64,000 nt of DNA, from the NCBI GenBank assembly GCA_005877205.1, contig VBPL01000041.1, forward strand, positions 1 to 64,000, in the 5' to 3' direction. Below the pieces are notes generated by a model, which saw nothing but the letters and a program-made list of their open reading frames with translations, was not told where the DNA came from and ran no database searches. Of this stretch, positions 1 to 7,106 are shown piece by piece (position 1 is the first letter of the stretch; every line of letters begins with the position of its first letter). Source of the stretch: Nitrososphaerota archaeon. Lineage in GTDB: Archaea; Thermoproteota; Nitrososphaeria; Nitrososphaerales; Nitrosopumilaceae. A program made the position numbers and the translations under genes.

Positions 1-102
1 CATAACATCTTCAATTTTGCAATTAGAACAGCTGAAAAGAATCTTTTGATTGAAGATCCTCTGAACATCAATCTTAGACTTACATTTGGGACATGAATGC
101 AT
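1..102 (-). CDS. Zinc-ribbon protein, N-terminal part (runs off left edge)
   Basis: The first 34 codons of a minus-strand gene are visible. An in-frame TAA lies directly before the ATG, so this start is secure. The peptide opens with CPKC at residues 4-7 and has CSNC about 18 residues later, the spacing of a small zinc ribbon. It recalls the ribbons of transcription factors or LysW-like carriers, but too little is visible to name it. The rest of the gene lies outside the window. Confidence 0.5.
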   Translation of the reverse strand, partial: MHSCPKCKSKIDVQRIFNQKILFSCSNCKIEDVM

Positions 103-253
103 TAAATCATCAAAACAACGCGTCAGATTTAATTTTTGGCGAAGATCTTAATTTCACTCTGGGTTAAACTTCAAGACCTGAAAAGTAAGCAAGAAATTAC
201 TATCGCTAAGATTCATGCTCAGAATCTAGCTGGTTTCTTTATAATAAGATCCT

Positions 254-331
254 TTAGTTACCGCGTCTTTTTCTATTTCTTGCACCTTTCTTGCCTGCTG
301 CTACATAAGATGCATGTGATCGCTTTTTCAT
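254..331 (-). CDS. Candidate 25-residue basic mini-protein
   Basis: A short ATG-to-TAA frame encodes a peptide with ten Lys/Arg residues among 25; its C-terminal half (AAGKKGARNRKRRGN) is almost all Gly, Ala and basic residues. A TATAAT-like element on the minus strand at about 356-361 is some 27 bases before the ATG, the spacing expected of a leaderless archaeal transcript. No other convincing gene occupies 103-446. I do not recognise a family. It may bind nucleic acid, or it may be chance. Confidence 0.3.
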   Translation of the reverse strand: MKKRSHASYVAAGKKGARNRKRRGN

Positions 332-446
332 ACTCGAATTAGAGTGTGTAAAGTCATTATAGGGAGCTAGTCACCAATAGTTGCTTTGTTAATGGAATTT
401 TTTAAGCTGATAGAGAGGCAGAACTAAAGTCCAAGGATATGGGTTG

Positions 447-551
447 GTGAAAGAATTGAGTTACTATAGACGAAAACGCTGTGAAGATTGTAACAGAATT
501 AATTGCAAGAAAGGATGCAACTGTGATTGCCATTATGAACCAAGAGGCTAA
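447..551 (+). CDS. Candidate Cys-rich 34-residue metal-binding mini-protein
   Basis: The GTG-started frame holds seven cysteines in 34 residues, with CEDC followed by CKKGCNCDCH, then a TAA stop. Cysteine density this high is not expected by chance in AT-rich DNA. An AAGGA sequence at 433-437 sits at ribosome-binding distance from the GTG. A different, longer frame overlaps this region from 481 but shows no family features before its Met at 589. A small zinc, iron or copper binding protein is the likely type; the exact function is unknown. A TTG at 444 is an alternative start. Confidence 0.45.
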   Translation: MKELSYYRRKRCEDCNRINCKKGCNCDCHYEPRG

Positions 552-588
552 AGAACATGATTTTGGTTTTCTCCAGGAAGTGGTGGCC

Positions 589-777
589 ATGAAAAAATTA
601 TCGATCATATTTTTTGGAATTGCTGTGTTTCTAGGCGTAGGTCTGCCGTTCTATTTTGCTCCATATGGATTCTACAATGGTTATCCTGAGTTAACGTCTT
701 TCATTCCAATCAGTATAGTTCTTGGTATTGGTTCAGCTGTAATTGGAGTTTGTCTTGCTTTTAAGTTGCAAAAATGA
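589..777 (+). CDS. Small membrane protein with two TM segments
   Basis: A 62-residue protein begins with MKKLSIIFFGIAVFLGVGL, a first hydrophobic segment, followed by a short Tyr/Pro-rich loop and a second hydrophobic segment, ending in a short basic tail (KLQK). I chose the ATG at 589 because the upstream in-frame extension to a GTG at 481 overlaps the Cys-rich mini-gene and is hydrophilic without features. AGGAAG at 575-580 can act as ribosome binding site. No family recognised; Thaumarchaeota carry many such two-helix proteins. Confidence 0.55.
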   Translation: MKKLSIIFFGIAVFLGVGLPFYFAPYGFYNGYPELTSFIPISIVLGIGSAVIGVCLAFKLQK

Positions 778-1121
778 CTCTGAAAGGACAACACAATTTT
801 CTATCTGTTAAGATGTCAGGCAAACAGGTTCACATAATGTCCGGATTAGATTCCTGACAAGAGATCATCCCGCTTGCCTTAATGTATATTTAGTTTTAGT
901 TATTAAAAAGGAACGCGTAGAATTTCACTGAACGCACAAGTCATTATTTTCACTATGATAATAAAGTTCTACGATACACAGATACATCCATAACTGTAGA
1001 GGCCATATTCCATAGAAGGCTTGTGATTAATCAGTATAGTAATTGTTATTTGTTCCGCTGAATTTTAATTCAAGTTTTATCCAAGATAATCCCTTTATGC
1101 CAGAAAACCATCTTCAATCTG
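778..1121. other. Intergenic region without a recognisable gene
   Basis: This 344-base gap shows no open frame with coding character, no tRNA-like T-loop and no long hairpin. The only marked element is a perfect 10-base palindrome, TGATTAATCA at 1024-1033, about 90 bases before the epimerase start, which could be a protein-binding site. Confidence 0.4.
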
Positions 1122-2009
1122 TTGAAGGTTCTTGTGACTGGCGGTACGGGGTTTATCGGTTCAAGATTGGTTGAAAGACTAGTGAGGTTAGGGGCGTCAG
1201 TTACATGTCTTGTTAGGTCAGGAGAGATTCTAAATCCCCAAGTTAAGAGCGTTAGAGGAGATCTGGCATATCCAGACTTTGTCTTTTCTGATGAATACGA
1301 TGTTGTGTATCATCTTGCTGCAGCATGGCCCGGTGAAAAAGATAAGAAGATACAAAGAAGAATAAACTATGATGGCACTGTAAACTTGTTTAGTGTTATA
1401 AAAGACAAGGCAAAATTCTTCATTCATGTTTCAGGGCTGGGCGCTTTCGGAAATCCACAAGACAATACAATTGATGAGAACCTTCCATTAAATCCAAATA
1501 CGGATTATGCAAAGATACGCCTCGAGGCTCAAAAGTTCCTCGAGGATGGTTGCAAACAACAAGGAATTCCTCTTACTGTTGCGTACCTAGGAGATGTCTA
1601 TGGAAATGGAGGTTGGTTCAAATCAATGATGGTAGCTAGACTCAAGAAAGGCTCGCTTAGGATGCCTGGATCCGGTAAATATTACAGAAGCTTCGTTCAC
1701 GTTGATGATGCAGTCTCCGCTTTAGTATCCATTGCAGAAAAGAATGCAACAAATCAGTCCTTTATTGTTACTGATTCAAAGCCAGTTGTATTCGAAGAAT
1801 TTGTAAAATTTGTTTGCGCGAAGCTGGGGGTAAAGTCCCCTGGATCTATTCCAGTACTTGTTGCCAAGGCTATGCTAGGTTCCGACTTTGTAAACTTGCT
1901 TACTACCTCAGCTAGGGCATCAAACTCAAAAATATCAAAAATCTGTGATTTTGTATATCCTACCTATCAGGAAGGGATCACATCTGTGATATCAGAGATG
2001 AAACTCTGA
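1122..2009 (+). CDS. NAD(P)-dependent epimerase/dehydratase (extended SDR)
   Basis: The N-terminus MKVLVTGGTGFIGSRLVERL is the Rossmann GxxGxxG motif of extended short-chain dehydrogenases acting on nucleotide sugars and related compounds. The 295-residue length fits the family. The HLAA motif after the fourth strand and a GDVYGNGG stretch are also typical. At the active site the expected YxxxK reads YAKIR, with Arg in place of Lys, so catalysis may differ from standard epimerases. The start is TTG. A UbiE-like methyltransferase and a carrier follow on the same strand, possibly as one unit. Confidence 0.8.
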   Translation: MKVLVTGGTGFIGSRLVERLVRLGASVTCLVRSGEILNPQVKSVRGDLAYPDFVFSDEYDVVYHLAAAWPGEKDKKIQRRINYDGTVNLFSVIKDKAKFFIHVSGLGAFGNPQDNTIDENLPLNPNTDYAKIRLEAQKFLEDGCKQQGIPLTVAYLGDVYGNGGWFKSMMVARLKKGSLRMPGSGKYYRSFVHVDDAVSALVSIAEKNATNQSFIVTDSKPVVFEEFVKFVCAKLGVKSPGSIPVLVAKAMLGSDFVNLLTTSARASNSKISKICDFVYPTYQEGITSVISEMKL

Positions 2010-2043
2010 TTGACATATAATATGCACTAGTTCCAAGTTTTGT

Positions 2044-2733
2044 GTGGGTCTTGGAAGCTATTGGTGTGAGGTCCTAGATGTTCTGGAAAAAATAATTCCA
2101 GTATACGATAAGGTTAATTCTTTCATCTCGCTTGGCAGAGACTCTGAATTTCGTCAGAGAGGAATTCAAGGAAGGGTGAAACAAGGTGAAACCGTGCTTG
2201 ATGCAGGTTCTGGTTTTGGCAACATGTCAAAAACTGCGTCAAGAATTTGCGGAGATGTTCTGCAAATCACACTATATGACCCACTAAGGCCCATGCTCAA
2301 AAACACAAGTAGATTATTTGCAAAGGCACCTGTGGTAGCGTGTGGAGTCTTTGAGCACATACCTTTTCGAGACGAAACATTTGACGCTGTTCTGTGTGGA
2401 TATTCACTGCGTGATGCAATAAGTTTGAGAACTGCTATAGCAGAAATACATCGAGTTCTAAAGAAGGGCGGAAGGCTCGTGATAGTAGACCTGGGCAAGC
2501 CAGATAACCCCCTGATTAGGGCAGGCGTCTCATTTTATCTTAGGTCGATGCTGCCCATTCTAGCCATGATTGCAGGAGGGAGACTTGGGCTCAAATTTGT
2601 TGCCCTTTATGGAACCTACAGGTTATGGCCAGAGAACAAAAAGTTGGAGTCATTGCTACATGACAAATTCCCTAGGGTAGAATTTGAAAAGGCCATGATG
2701 GGAGGTGCAATCATGGTTGCTGCATACAAGTAA
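2044..2733 (+). CDS. UbiE/MenG-type SAM-dependent methyltransferase
   Basis: A class I methyltransferase of 229 residues. The N-terminal YDKVNSFISLGRD resembles the start of UbiE/MenG quinone methyltransferases, and the SAM-binding motif is LDAGSGFGNMS at about residues 52-62. A post-motif stretch IHRVLKKGGRLVIVDLGKP also matches this group. The likely role is C-methylation of a menaquinone-type or other lipid precursor at the membrane, but the substrate is not provable here. The start is GTG. It lies 34 bases after the epimerase gene and one base before the start of the carrier gene, so co-transcription is likely. Confidence 0.7.
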   Translation: MGLGSYWCEVLDVLEKIIPVYDKVNSFISLGRDSEFRQRGIQGRVKQGETVLDAGSGFGNMSKTASRICGDVLQITLYDPLRPMLKNTSRLFAKAPVVACGVFEHIPFRDETFDAVLCGYSLRDAISLRTAIAEIHRVLKKGGRLVIVDLGKPDNPLIRAGVSFYLRSMLPILAMIAGGRLGLKFVALYGTYRLWPENKKLESLLHDKFPRVEFEKAMMGGAIMVAAYK

Positions 2734-2734
2734 G

Positions 2735-3871
2735 ATGAACAAGCGTGTAGTTCTTGTCTACATCACCGCACTAATTGTCGGTTTTTCCTATGGTATGCAC
2801 AATCCAATAGTTCCAGTATTCTCTCAAGTCATAGGGGCGTCGTATTTTGATCTGGGAATAATTGGATTTTCAAACTTTATTCCTTACATGTTTATTCCAC
2901 TTTTTGTAGGATTACTACTTGGTAGATTCAACAATGGCCTCCTTCTTTCGTTAGGTCTTGCACTTGATGCTGTTTCAATCTATCTACTCTCAACAGCAAA
3001 CTCAGTTCTTGAGGTTATTATTTTTAGAACATTGACAGGAGTAGCACATTCCTTCTTCTGGCCCCCATGTGAATCAATAATCTCACAAGCATCAAGCCCA
3101 GAAACACGAGTTAAATCAATTTCAAGATTTATGGCATTTTTTGTTATAGGAATTATGATGGGGCCATTGATAGGTTCATTCCTGCTTCAGAATCTGGATG
3201 TAACCTATCGAATCCTCTTTCAACTTGCAGCATTTGCCCTTGCTACGTCGATAATATCGTCACTGTTACTTACAAAGGATGGCAAGGCAAATCAAAAGGT
3301 AAAATTCTCAATTGCTTCTTCCAAAAAGATCATAGAATTTCCAATTGTTATACTCATTTTGCTCTTTTGCAGTGCGGCCTTTGGAATCTTCTTGACGATT
3401 CTGCCAGCATACATGAGTGATAGATCAATATCAGAATCAAACATCGAGTTACTTTTCTTCATATTCGGAATATCTCGTTTGGTTTCTTTGTTATCATCAG
3501 ATTTTCTCATGAAAAAATTCTTACCAAGCCTAATGGGCGTAATTCTTTCCATTGCAATTGGTATGATGGTTGTGTTCTATTCTCATTCAATTATGGAATT
3601 TGTTGTTGCTGTTTTGATACTAGGATTTGGCTTTAGCGTATATTTTCCGCTAACATTTGAGATCATAATGCGAAGAACAAGAAAAGAGTACGTAGGAAGC
3701 TTGATAGGCGCTTACGAGGCAACATTTGGTATTGGCTGGGCTGCAGGTCCGCTTGTTGCGGGTGTTATAGCCAATTCATTTGGAACCAGTGTTCCATACC
3801 TACTACTCTTTGTCGTAGGTCTAATCGTTACTGGTATTTCACTCTCAAGGAAGAGGTCAATTACCGTCTAA
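2735..3871 (+). CDS. Major facilitator superfamily transporter
   Basis: The 378-residue product has about twelve hydrophobic segments in two halves joined by a basic loop near the middle (KDGKANQKVKFS), the MFS plan. The N-terminus GMHNPIVPVFSQVIGAS and the later GFGFSVYFPLTFEIIMRRTR are typical of drug or metabolite exporters. I used the ATG at 2735, one base after the methyltransferase stop, in place of a GTG 30 bases upstream inside that gene. Substrate unknown. Confidence 0.75.
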   Translation: MNKRVVLVYITALIVGFSYGMHNPIVPVFSQVIGASYFDLGIIGFSNFIPYMFIPLFVGLLLGRFNNGLLLSLGLALDAVSIYLLSTANSVLEVIIFRTLTGVAHSFFWPPCESIISQASSPETRVKSISRFMAFFVIGIMMGPLIGSFLLQNLDVTYRILFQLAAFALATSIISSLLLTKDGKANQKVKFSIASSKKIIEFPIVILILLFCSAAFGIFLTILPAYMSDRSISESNIELLFFIFGISRLVSLLSSDFLMKKFLPSLMGVILSIAIGMMVVFYSHSIMEFVVAVLILGFGFSVYFPLTFEIIMRRTRKEYVGSLIGAYEATFGIGWAAGPLVAGVIANSFGTSVPYLLLFVVGLIVTGISLSRKRSITV

Positions 3872-3904
3872 AGCTTTAATTTCGGAAAGCAACCAAATTT
3901 TATC

Positions 3905-4264
3905 GTGACTGACGTCTCACTTGATATTATAGGCAATGAATGGATAATCATAATCTTTGTAGCGTTAATCTTGTTATTGGGAACAAAACGCCTTCCTGAA
4001 GCATCAAGAAAGATTGGTAAGATAGTTGGCGAATACAACAAGACAAAAAATGTTGTTCAAAACGAATTTCAAAAAACAAAAGGGGATTTGAGTATACCAA
4101 TAGAAGGTCCGGTAATGTCAGAGAGACAGAAACTTGAAACCATTGCAAAATCACTTGACATTGATCACACCAACAAAACAGATAATGATTTACGAGATCT
4201 GATTACTTCAAAGCTTGGAAAACCAAACACTACGCAAGGTTCTGACCAATCTTCGAAGCGGTAG
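3905..4264 (+). CDS. tatA: Twin-arginine translocase subunit TatA/TatB-like
   Basis: One N-terminal membrane helix (residues 13-27) is followed by GTKRLPEASRKIGK, the amphipathic-helix hinge of TatA/TatB proteins, and a hydrophilic C-terminal tail. Tat exports folded proteins, often metal enzymes, across the membrane. At 119 residues it is longer than minimal TatA. The tail carries a second short helical region (residues 75-105) not needed for the basic assignment. The start is GTG and no TatC is in this window. Confidence 0.8.
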   Translation: MTDVSLDIIGNEWIIIIFVALILLLGTKRLPEASRKIGKIVGEYNKTKNVVQNEFQKTKGDLSIPIEGPVMSERQKLETIAKSLDIDHTNKTDNDLRDLITSKLGKPNTTQGSDQSSKR

Positions 4265-4283
4265 TGCCTCATTTCTCAACAAA

Positions 4284-4292
4284 TTTAAATAC
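4284..4292 (+). promoter_or_regulatory. TATA-like promoter box of glutamate dehydrogenase
   Basis: TTTAAATAC lies about 33 bases before the TTG start of the glutamate dehydrogenase gene, giving a predicted transcript with a leader of only a few bases. Assignment is by archaeal TATA spacing alone. Confidence 0.4.
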
Positions 4293-4320
4293 AATATCCA
4301 GTGAGACATATCGATAAAGA

Positions 4321-5568
4321 TTGAATAAGATCGATCCATGGCAGAACGCTCTAAAACAACTTGTTAGTGCCGCAAAAATTTTGAAGCTTGATCCCGGTGT
4401 TCACGAAATGCTTGCAACACCAAAAAAAGTTCTAACTGTTTCTCTTCCAGTCAAAATGGATAACGGTAAGATTAAGGTGTTCACAGGATTTAGATCCCAA
4501 CATAATGATTTTAGAGGACCATTCAAGGGAGGAATTAGATATCACCCTGGTGTGACAATAGAAGAAGTAAAGGCACTTTCGATGTGGATGACATGGAAAT
4601 GTGCTATTGTAGACGTTCCTTTTGGTGGAGGAAAAGGAGGAATCATTTGTGATCCAAAGAGACTTTCAGCAGGTGAAAAGGAGCGATTAACACGTAGATA
4701 TGCATATGCAATATCTGAGATAATCGGACCAGGAAAAGATATCCCAGCTCCTGATGTCTACACAACTGGAACTGAGATGGCACAGATAATGGATGTATAC
4801 AGCATGATGCACGGACAAGCCGAGCCTGCAGTCATTACAGGAAAGCCAATTCCAGTAGGAGGATCTCTGGCAAGAAATGTTGCAACTGGTTTGGGAGTTG
4901 CATATTGTGTGAGAGAAGCTGCCAAGAAAGTTGGACTCAGACTCAAGGGAGCAAAAGTTGTTATCCAAGGATATGGCAATGCAGGCACATTCTCAGCCGA
5001 GTATCTAGAAAAGATGGGCGCAAAAATAATTGCAGTAAGTGATTCAAAGGGCTCAATAATAAATACAAAGGGACTTGACTCAAAGAAGGTCCTTGATTAT
5101 AAGAATAAACACGGAAGTGTTCTAGGATATCCAGGAAGCAAGAAGATATCGACAGAACAACTTCTCACCACTCCTTGTGATGTGCTAGTTCCCGCTGCTC
5201 TTGAAAACCAGATTACTCCTCAAATTGCGCGAAATATAGACTGCAAGATAATTGCCGAGGCAGCTAACGGTCCAACAACTCCAGAAGCAGATGAAATTCT
5301 ATACAAAAATAAGATAATGGTCATCCCAGACATTCTTGCAAACTCTGGAGGAGTATGCATCTCGTATCTTGAATGGGTGCAAAACCTGCAAAGATACTAC
5401 TGGACCTTCGACGAAGTTGCGGACAAGATGGAAAAACATATCGTGCGTGGCTTTAATGATACTTATGCACTATCAAAGAAACATAGTGTAGACATGAGAA
5501 AAGCTAGCATGGTGCTGGCAGTTGGAAGAGTGCTAGATGCATATGAAGCAAGAGGCCTCTGGCCGTAG
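4321..5568 (+). CDS. gdhA: Glutamate dehydrogenase
   Basis: This 415-residue hexameric-type enzyme interconverts glutamate with 2-oxoglutarate and ammonia, the main ammonia-assimilation option in this region. The substrate loop PFKGGIRYHP (Lys69), the catalytic VDVPFGGGKGGI (Lys105), the dinucleotide-binding GYGNAG at 217-222 and the C-terminal ANSGGVCISYLEW are all present. Length matches archaeal GDH. The cofactor (NAD or NADP) cannot be fixed from sequence alone. The start is TTG. A RAM-domain protein gene follows after 33 bases on the same strand and may sense amino acids. Confidence 0.95.
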   Translation: MNKIDPWQNALKQLVSAAKILKLDPGVHEMLATPKKVLTVSLPVKMDNGKIKVFTGFRSQHNDFRGPFKGGIRYHPGVTIEEVKALSMWMTWKCAIVDVPFGGGKGGIICDPKRLSAGEKERLTRRYAYAISEIIGPGKDIPAPDVYTTGTEMAQIMDVYSMMHGQAEPAVITGKPIPVGGSLARNVATGLGVAYCVREAAKKVGLRLKGAKVVIQGYGNAGTFSAEYLEKMGAKIIAVSDSKGSIINTKGLDSKKVLDYKNKHGSVLGYPGSKKISTEQLLTTPCDVLVPAALENQITPQIARNIDCKIIAEAANGPTTPEADEILYKNKIMVIPDILANSGGVCISYLEWVQNLQRYYWTFDEVADKMEKHIVRGFNDTYALSKKHSVDMRKASMVLAVGRVLDAYEARGLWP

Positions 5569-5601
5569 GAAGCCGAAAGTTCTAACAATATACTATCAGA
5601 A

Positions 5602-5829
5602 ATGACAAAGGCGTTTGTTGCGATTCATTGTGAGACAGGAAAAGAAAATCAAGTCATAAGGAACATTATGGAGATAAAAGGTGTAAAAGAAGTCACGGGA
5701 GTTTTGGGTCTCTATGATGTTATCACAAAGATCGAAGCTCAGGACTCTGTTACCTTAGAACAAATAATCACAAAGTATGTGCGAAAGGTACCACACGTTC
5801 TTACTACTATGACTCTGATTGTGATCTAA
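5602..5829 (+). CDS. Stand-alone Lrp/AsnC ligand-binding (RAM) domain protein
   Basis: At 75 residues this is only the effector-binding half of an Lrp/AsnC regulator; there is no helix-turn-helix. The motif VLGLYDVITKIEAQD and the closing VPHVLTTMTLIVI are those of the RAM fold. Such stand-alone domains bind amino acids and may associate with full Lrp regulators. Its place after gdhA suggests a link to amino-acid status. A second one lies at 40887-41117. Confidence 0.8.
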   Translation: MTKAFVAIHCETGKENQVIRNIMEIKGVKEVTGVLGLYDVITKIEAQDSVTLEQIITKYVRKVPHVLTTMTLIVI

Positions 5830-5845
5830 AAATTAAGCTAGTACT

Positions 5846-5867
5846 TATTTTGTTATAGTACAAAATA
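5846..5867. terminator. Bidirectional hairpin terminator candidate
   Basis: TATTTTG and CAAAATA form a perfect 7-base stem around an 8-base loop between two convergent genes. A-rich and T-rich flanks fit termination on both strands. Confidence 0.4.
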
Positions 5868-5887
5868 AAAATTAAGAAATTGTGAAT

Positions 5888-6238
5888 TTAAGAGGTGCTA
5901 AATGAGTGACCACAAGAGCATGACTTGGTTACGTTTGGATTGTTTATCTTAAATCCAGCGCCCATGAGGCTTTCAATGTAGTCAATACTTGCGCCTTTCA
6001 GATAATCAGCGCTGTAACTGTCAACTAGCATTTTTACACCGTGCTCTTCGATTACAATGTCGTCCTCTTCTGCCTTTTTCTCAAATCCCATTCCATAGGA
6101 CAAGCCGGAGCATCCTCCACCCTGTACATAGACTCGCAGAAATTCTGGTTGCTCTGCTTCCTCTTTCATGAAAGCCGCTACCTTTTCTGCTGCCTTTGGT
6201 GTGATTGTAACTACCTTTGTTGCCTGAGTATTGCTCAT
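5888..6238 (-). CDS. HesB/IscA/ErpA-type iron-sulfur assembly protein
   Basis: A 116-residue A-type carrier that delivers Fe-S clusters to apo-enzymes. The three cluster cysteines are present: one in VQGGGCSGLSYG near residue 43 and two in the C-terminal SCSCGHSF. Length is typical of the family. It is a single gene facing the RAM-domain gene across a hairpin. Many Fe-S enzymes of carbon fixation and methylthiotransferase MtaB (32.3 kb) would be clients, by inference. Confidence 0.92.
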   Translation of the reverse strand: MSNTQATKVVTITPKAAEKVAAFMKEEAEQPEFLRVYVQGGGCSGLSYGMGFEKKAEEDDIVIEEHGVKMLVDSYSADYLKGASIDYIESLMGAGFKINNPNVTKSCSCGHSFSTS

Positions 6239-6320
6239 GGATTTGATTCGTGCTCGAAATTATAAGAATCTTTTCATACCTGGCATATTAGGAATCATGA
6301 GAGGTAGGTACAACTGGCAC

Positions 6321-7082
6321 TTACTTCTTCGACTTGTTGACAAAGGCAGTCATTCTTTCTGATCTGTCAGGATGAGTAAAGCACAGTCCCCAGGTGTAAA
6401 GTTCAAGTGCAAGACCAGTATCGATGTCTGAATTTCTACCCTTGTTTATGGCAATCTTTGACATCCTTACTGCCATCGCAGAGTTTTGCGCAATCATCTT
6501 CGCAATATTTGTTGTCTCTTCCATCAATTTTGAAAGCTCAACTACCTTGTTTGCTAATCCCATCTCTTTTGCTTCATCCGCCTTGACCATTCTTCCGGTG
6601 TAAATCAAATCCTTGGCTCTTGATATGCCAACAATTCTTTGTAATCGCTGAGTTCCACCCCATCCAGGACAAACACCGATTGTTACCTCTGGCTGTCCCA
6701 TTTTTGATGTGTCAGCAGCGATTCTTAGGTCACATGCAAGGGCAAGCTCACAACCACCACCTAACGCAAATCCGTTTACGGCTGCTATTGTCGGTTTGCT
6801 ACAATTTTCAACGGTATAAGTTAGAAGATGACCAAGTTTTGCATATTTTTCAGCCTCAATGGGTGTGATTGTTGACATGTAAGCAATATCTGCACCTGCA
6901 GAGAACGCCTTGTCTCCCTCTCCTGTAAGTATTACAACCTTGACAGAATCGTCCGTCTCAATCTCTTTGAAGACCTTGATAATCTCATTTGCAACTTCCA
7001 TATTCATGGCATTCAACTTGTCAGGCCTGTTTATCTTAATGGTACAAATTCCATCTGACTTTGAGATATTAACTAGAGACAT
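6321..7082 (-). CDS. Enoyl-CoA hydratase family: 3-hydroxypropionyl-CoA dehydratase/crotonyl-CoA hydratase
   Basis: A 253-residue crotonase-fold enzyme. The oxyanion and active-site segments are clear: [29 protein letters not shown] and [19 protein letters not shown], including both catalytic glutamates. In Nitrosopumilus the enzyme encoded next to the ADP-forming 3-hydroxypropionate-CoA ligase serves as 3-hydroxypropionyl-CoA dehydratase and crotonyl-CoA hydratase in the HP/HB carbon-fixation cycle. Here the ligase gene lies directly upstream with a 24-base gap, so the same role is likely, by context. Confidence 0.85.
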   Translation of the reverse strand: MSLVNISKSDGICTIKINRPDKLNAMNMEVANEIIKVFKEIETDDSVKVVILTGEGDKAFSAGADIAYMSTITPIEAEKYAKLGHLLTYTVENCSKPTIAAVNGFALGGGCELALACDLRIAADTSKMGQPEVTIGVCPGWGGTQRLQRIVGISRAKDLIYTGRMVKADEAKEMGLANKVVELSKLMEETTNIAKMIAQNSAMAVRMSKIAINKGRNSDIDTGLALELYTWGLCFTHPDRSERMTAFVNKSKK

Positions 7083-7106
7083 GGTGAGGCTCTACTTGCG
7101 AGGAAA

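Noticed and set aside
136-342. 68-codon plus-strand frame with TTG start
   Set aside because: Composition is unlike coding sequence and the opposite strand carries a better-placed basic mini-gene.
402-608. Minus-strand frame over the Cys-rich and TM mini-genes
   Set aside because: No ribosome site or TATA at useful distance and no recognisable feature; the plus-strand frames have better composition.
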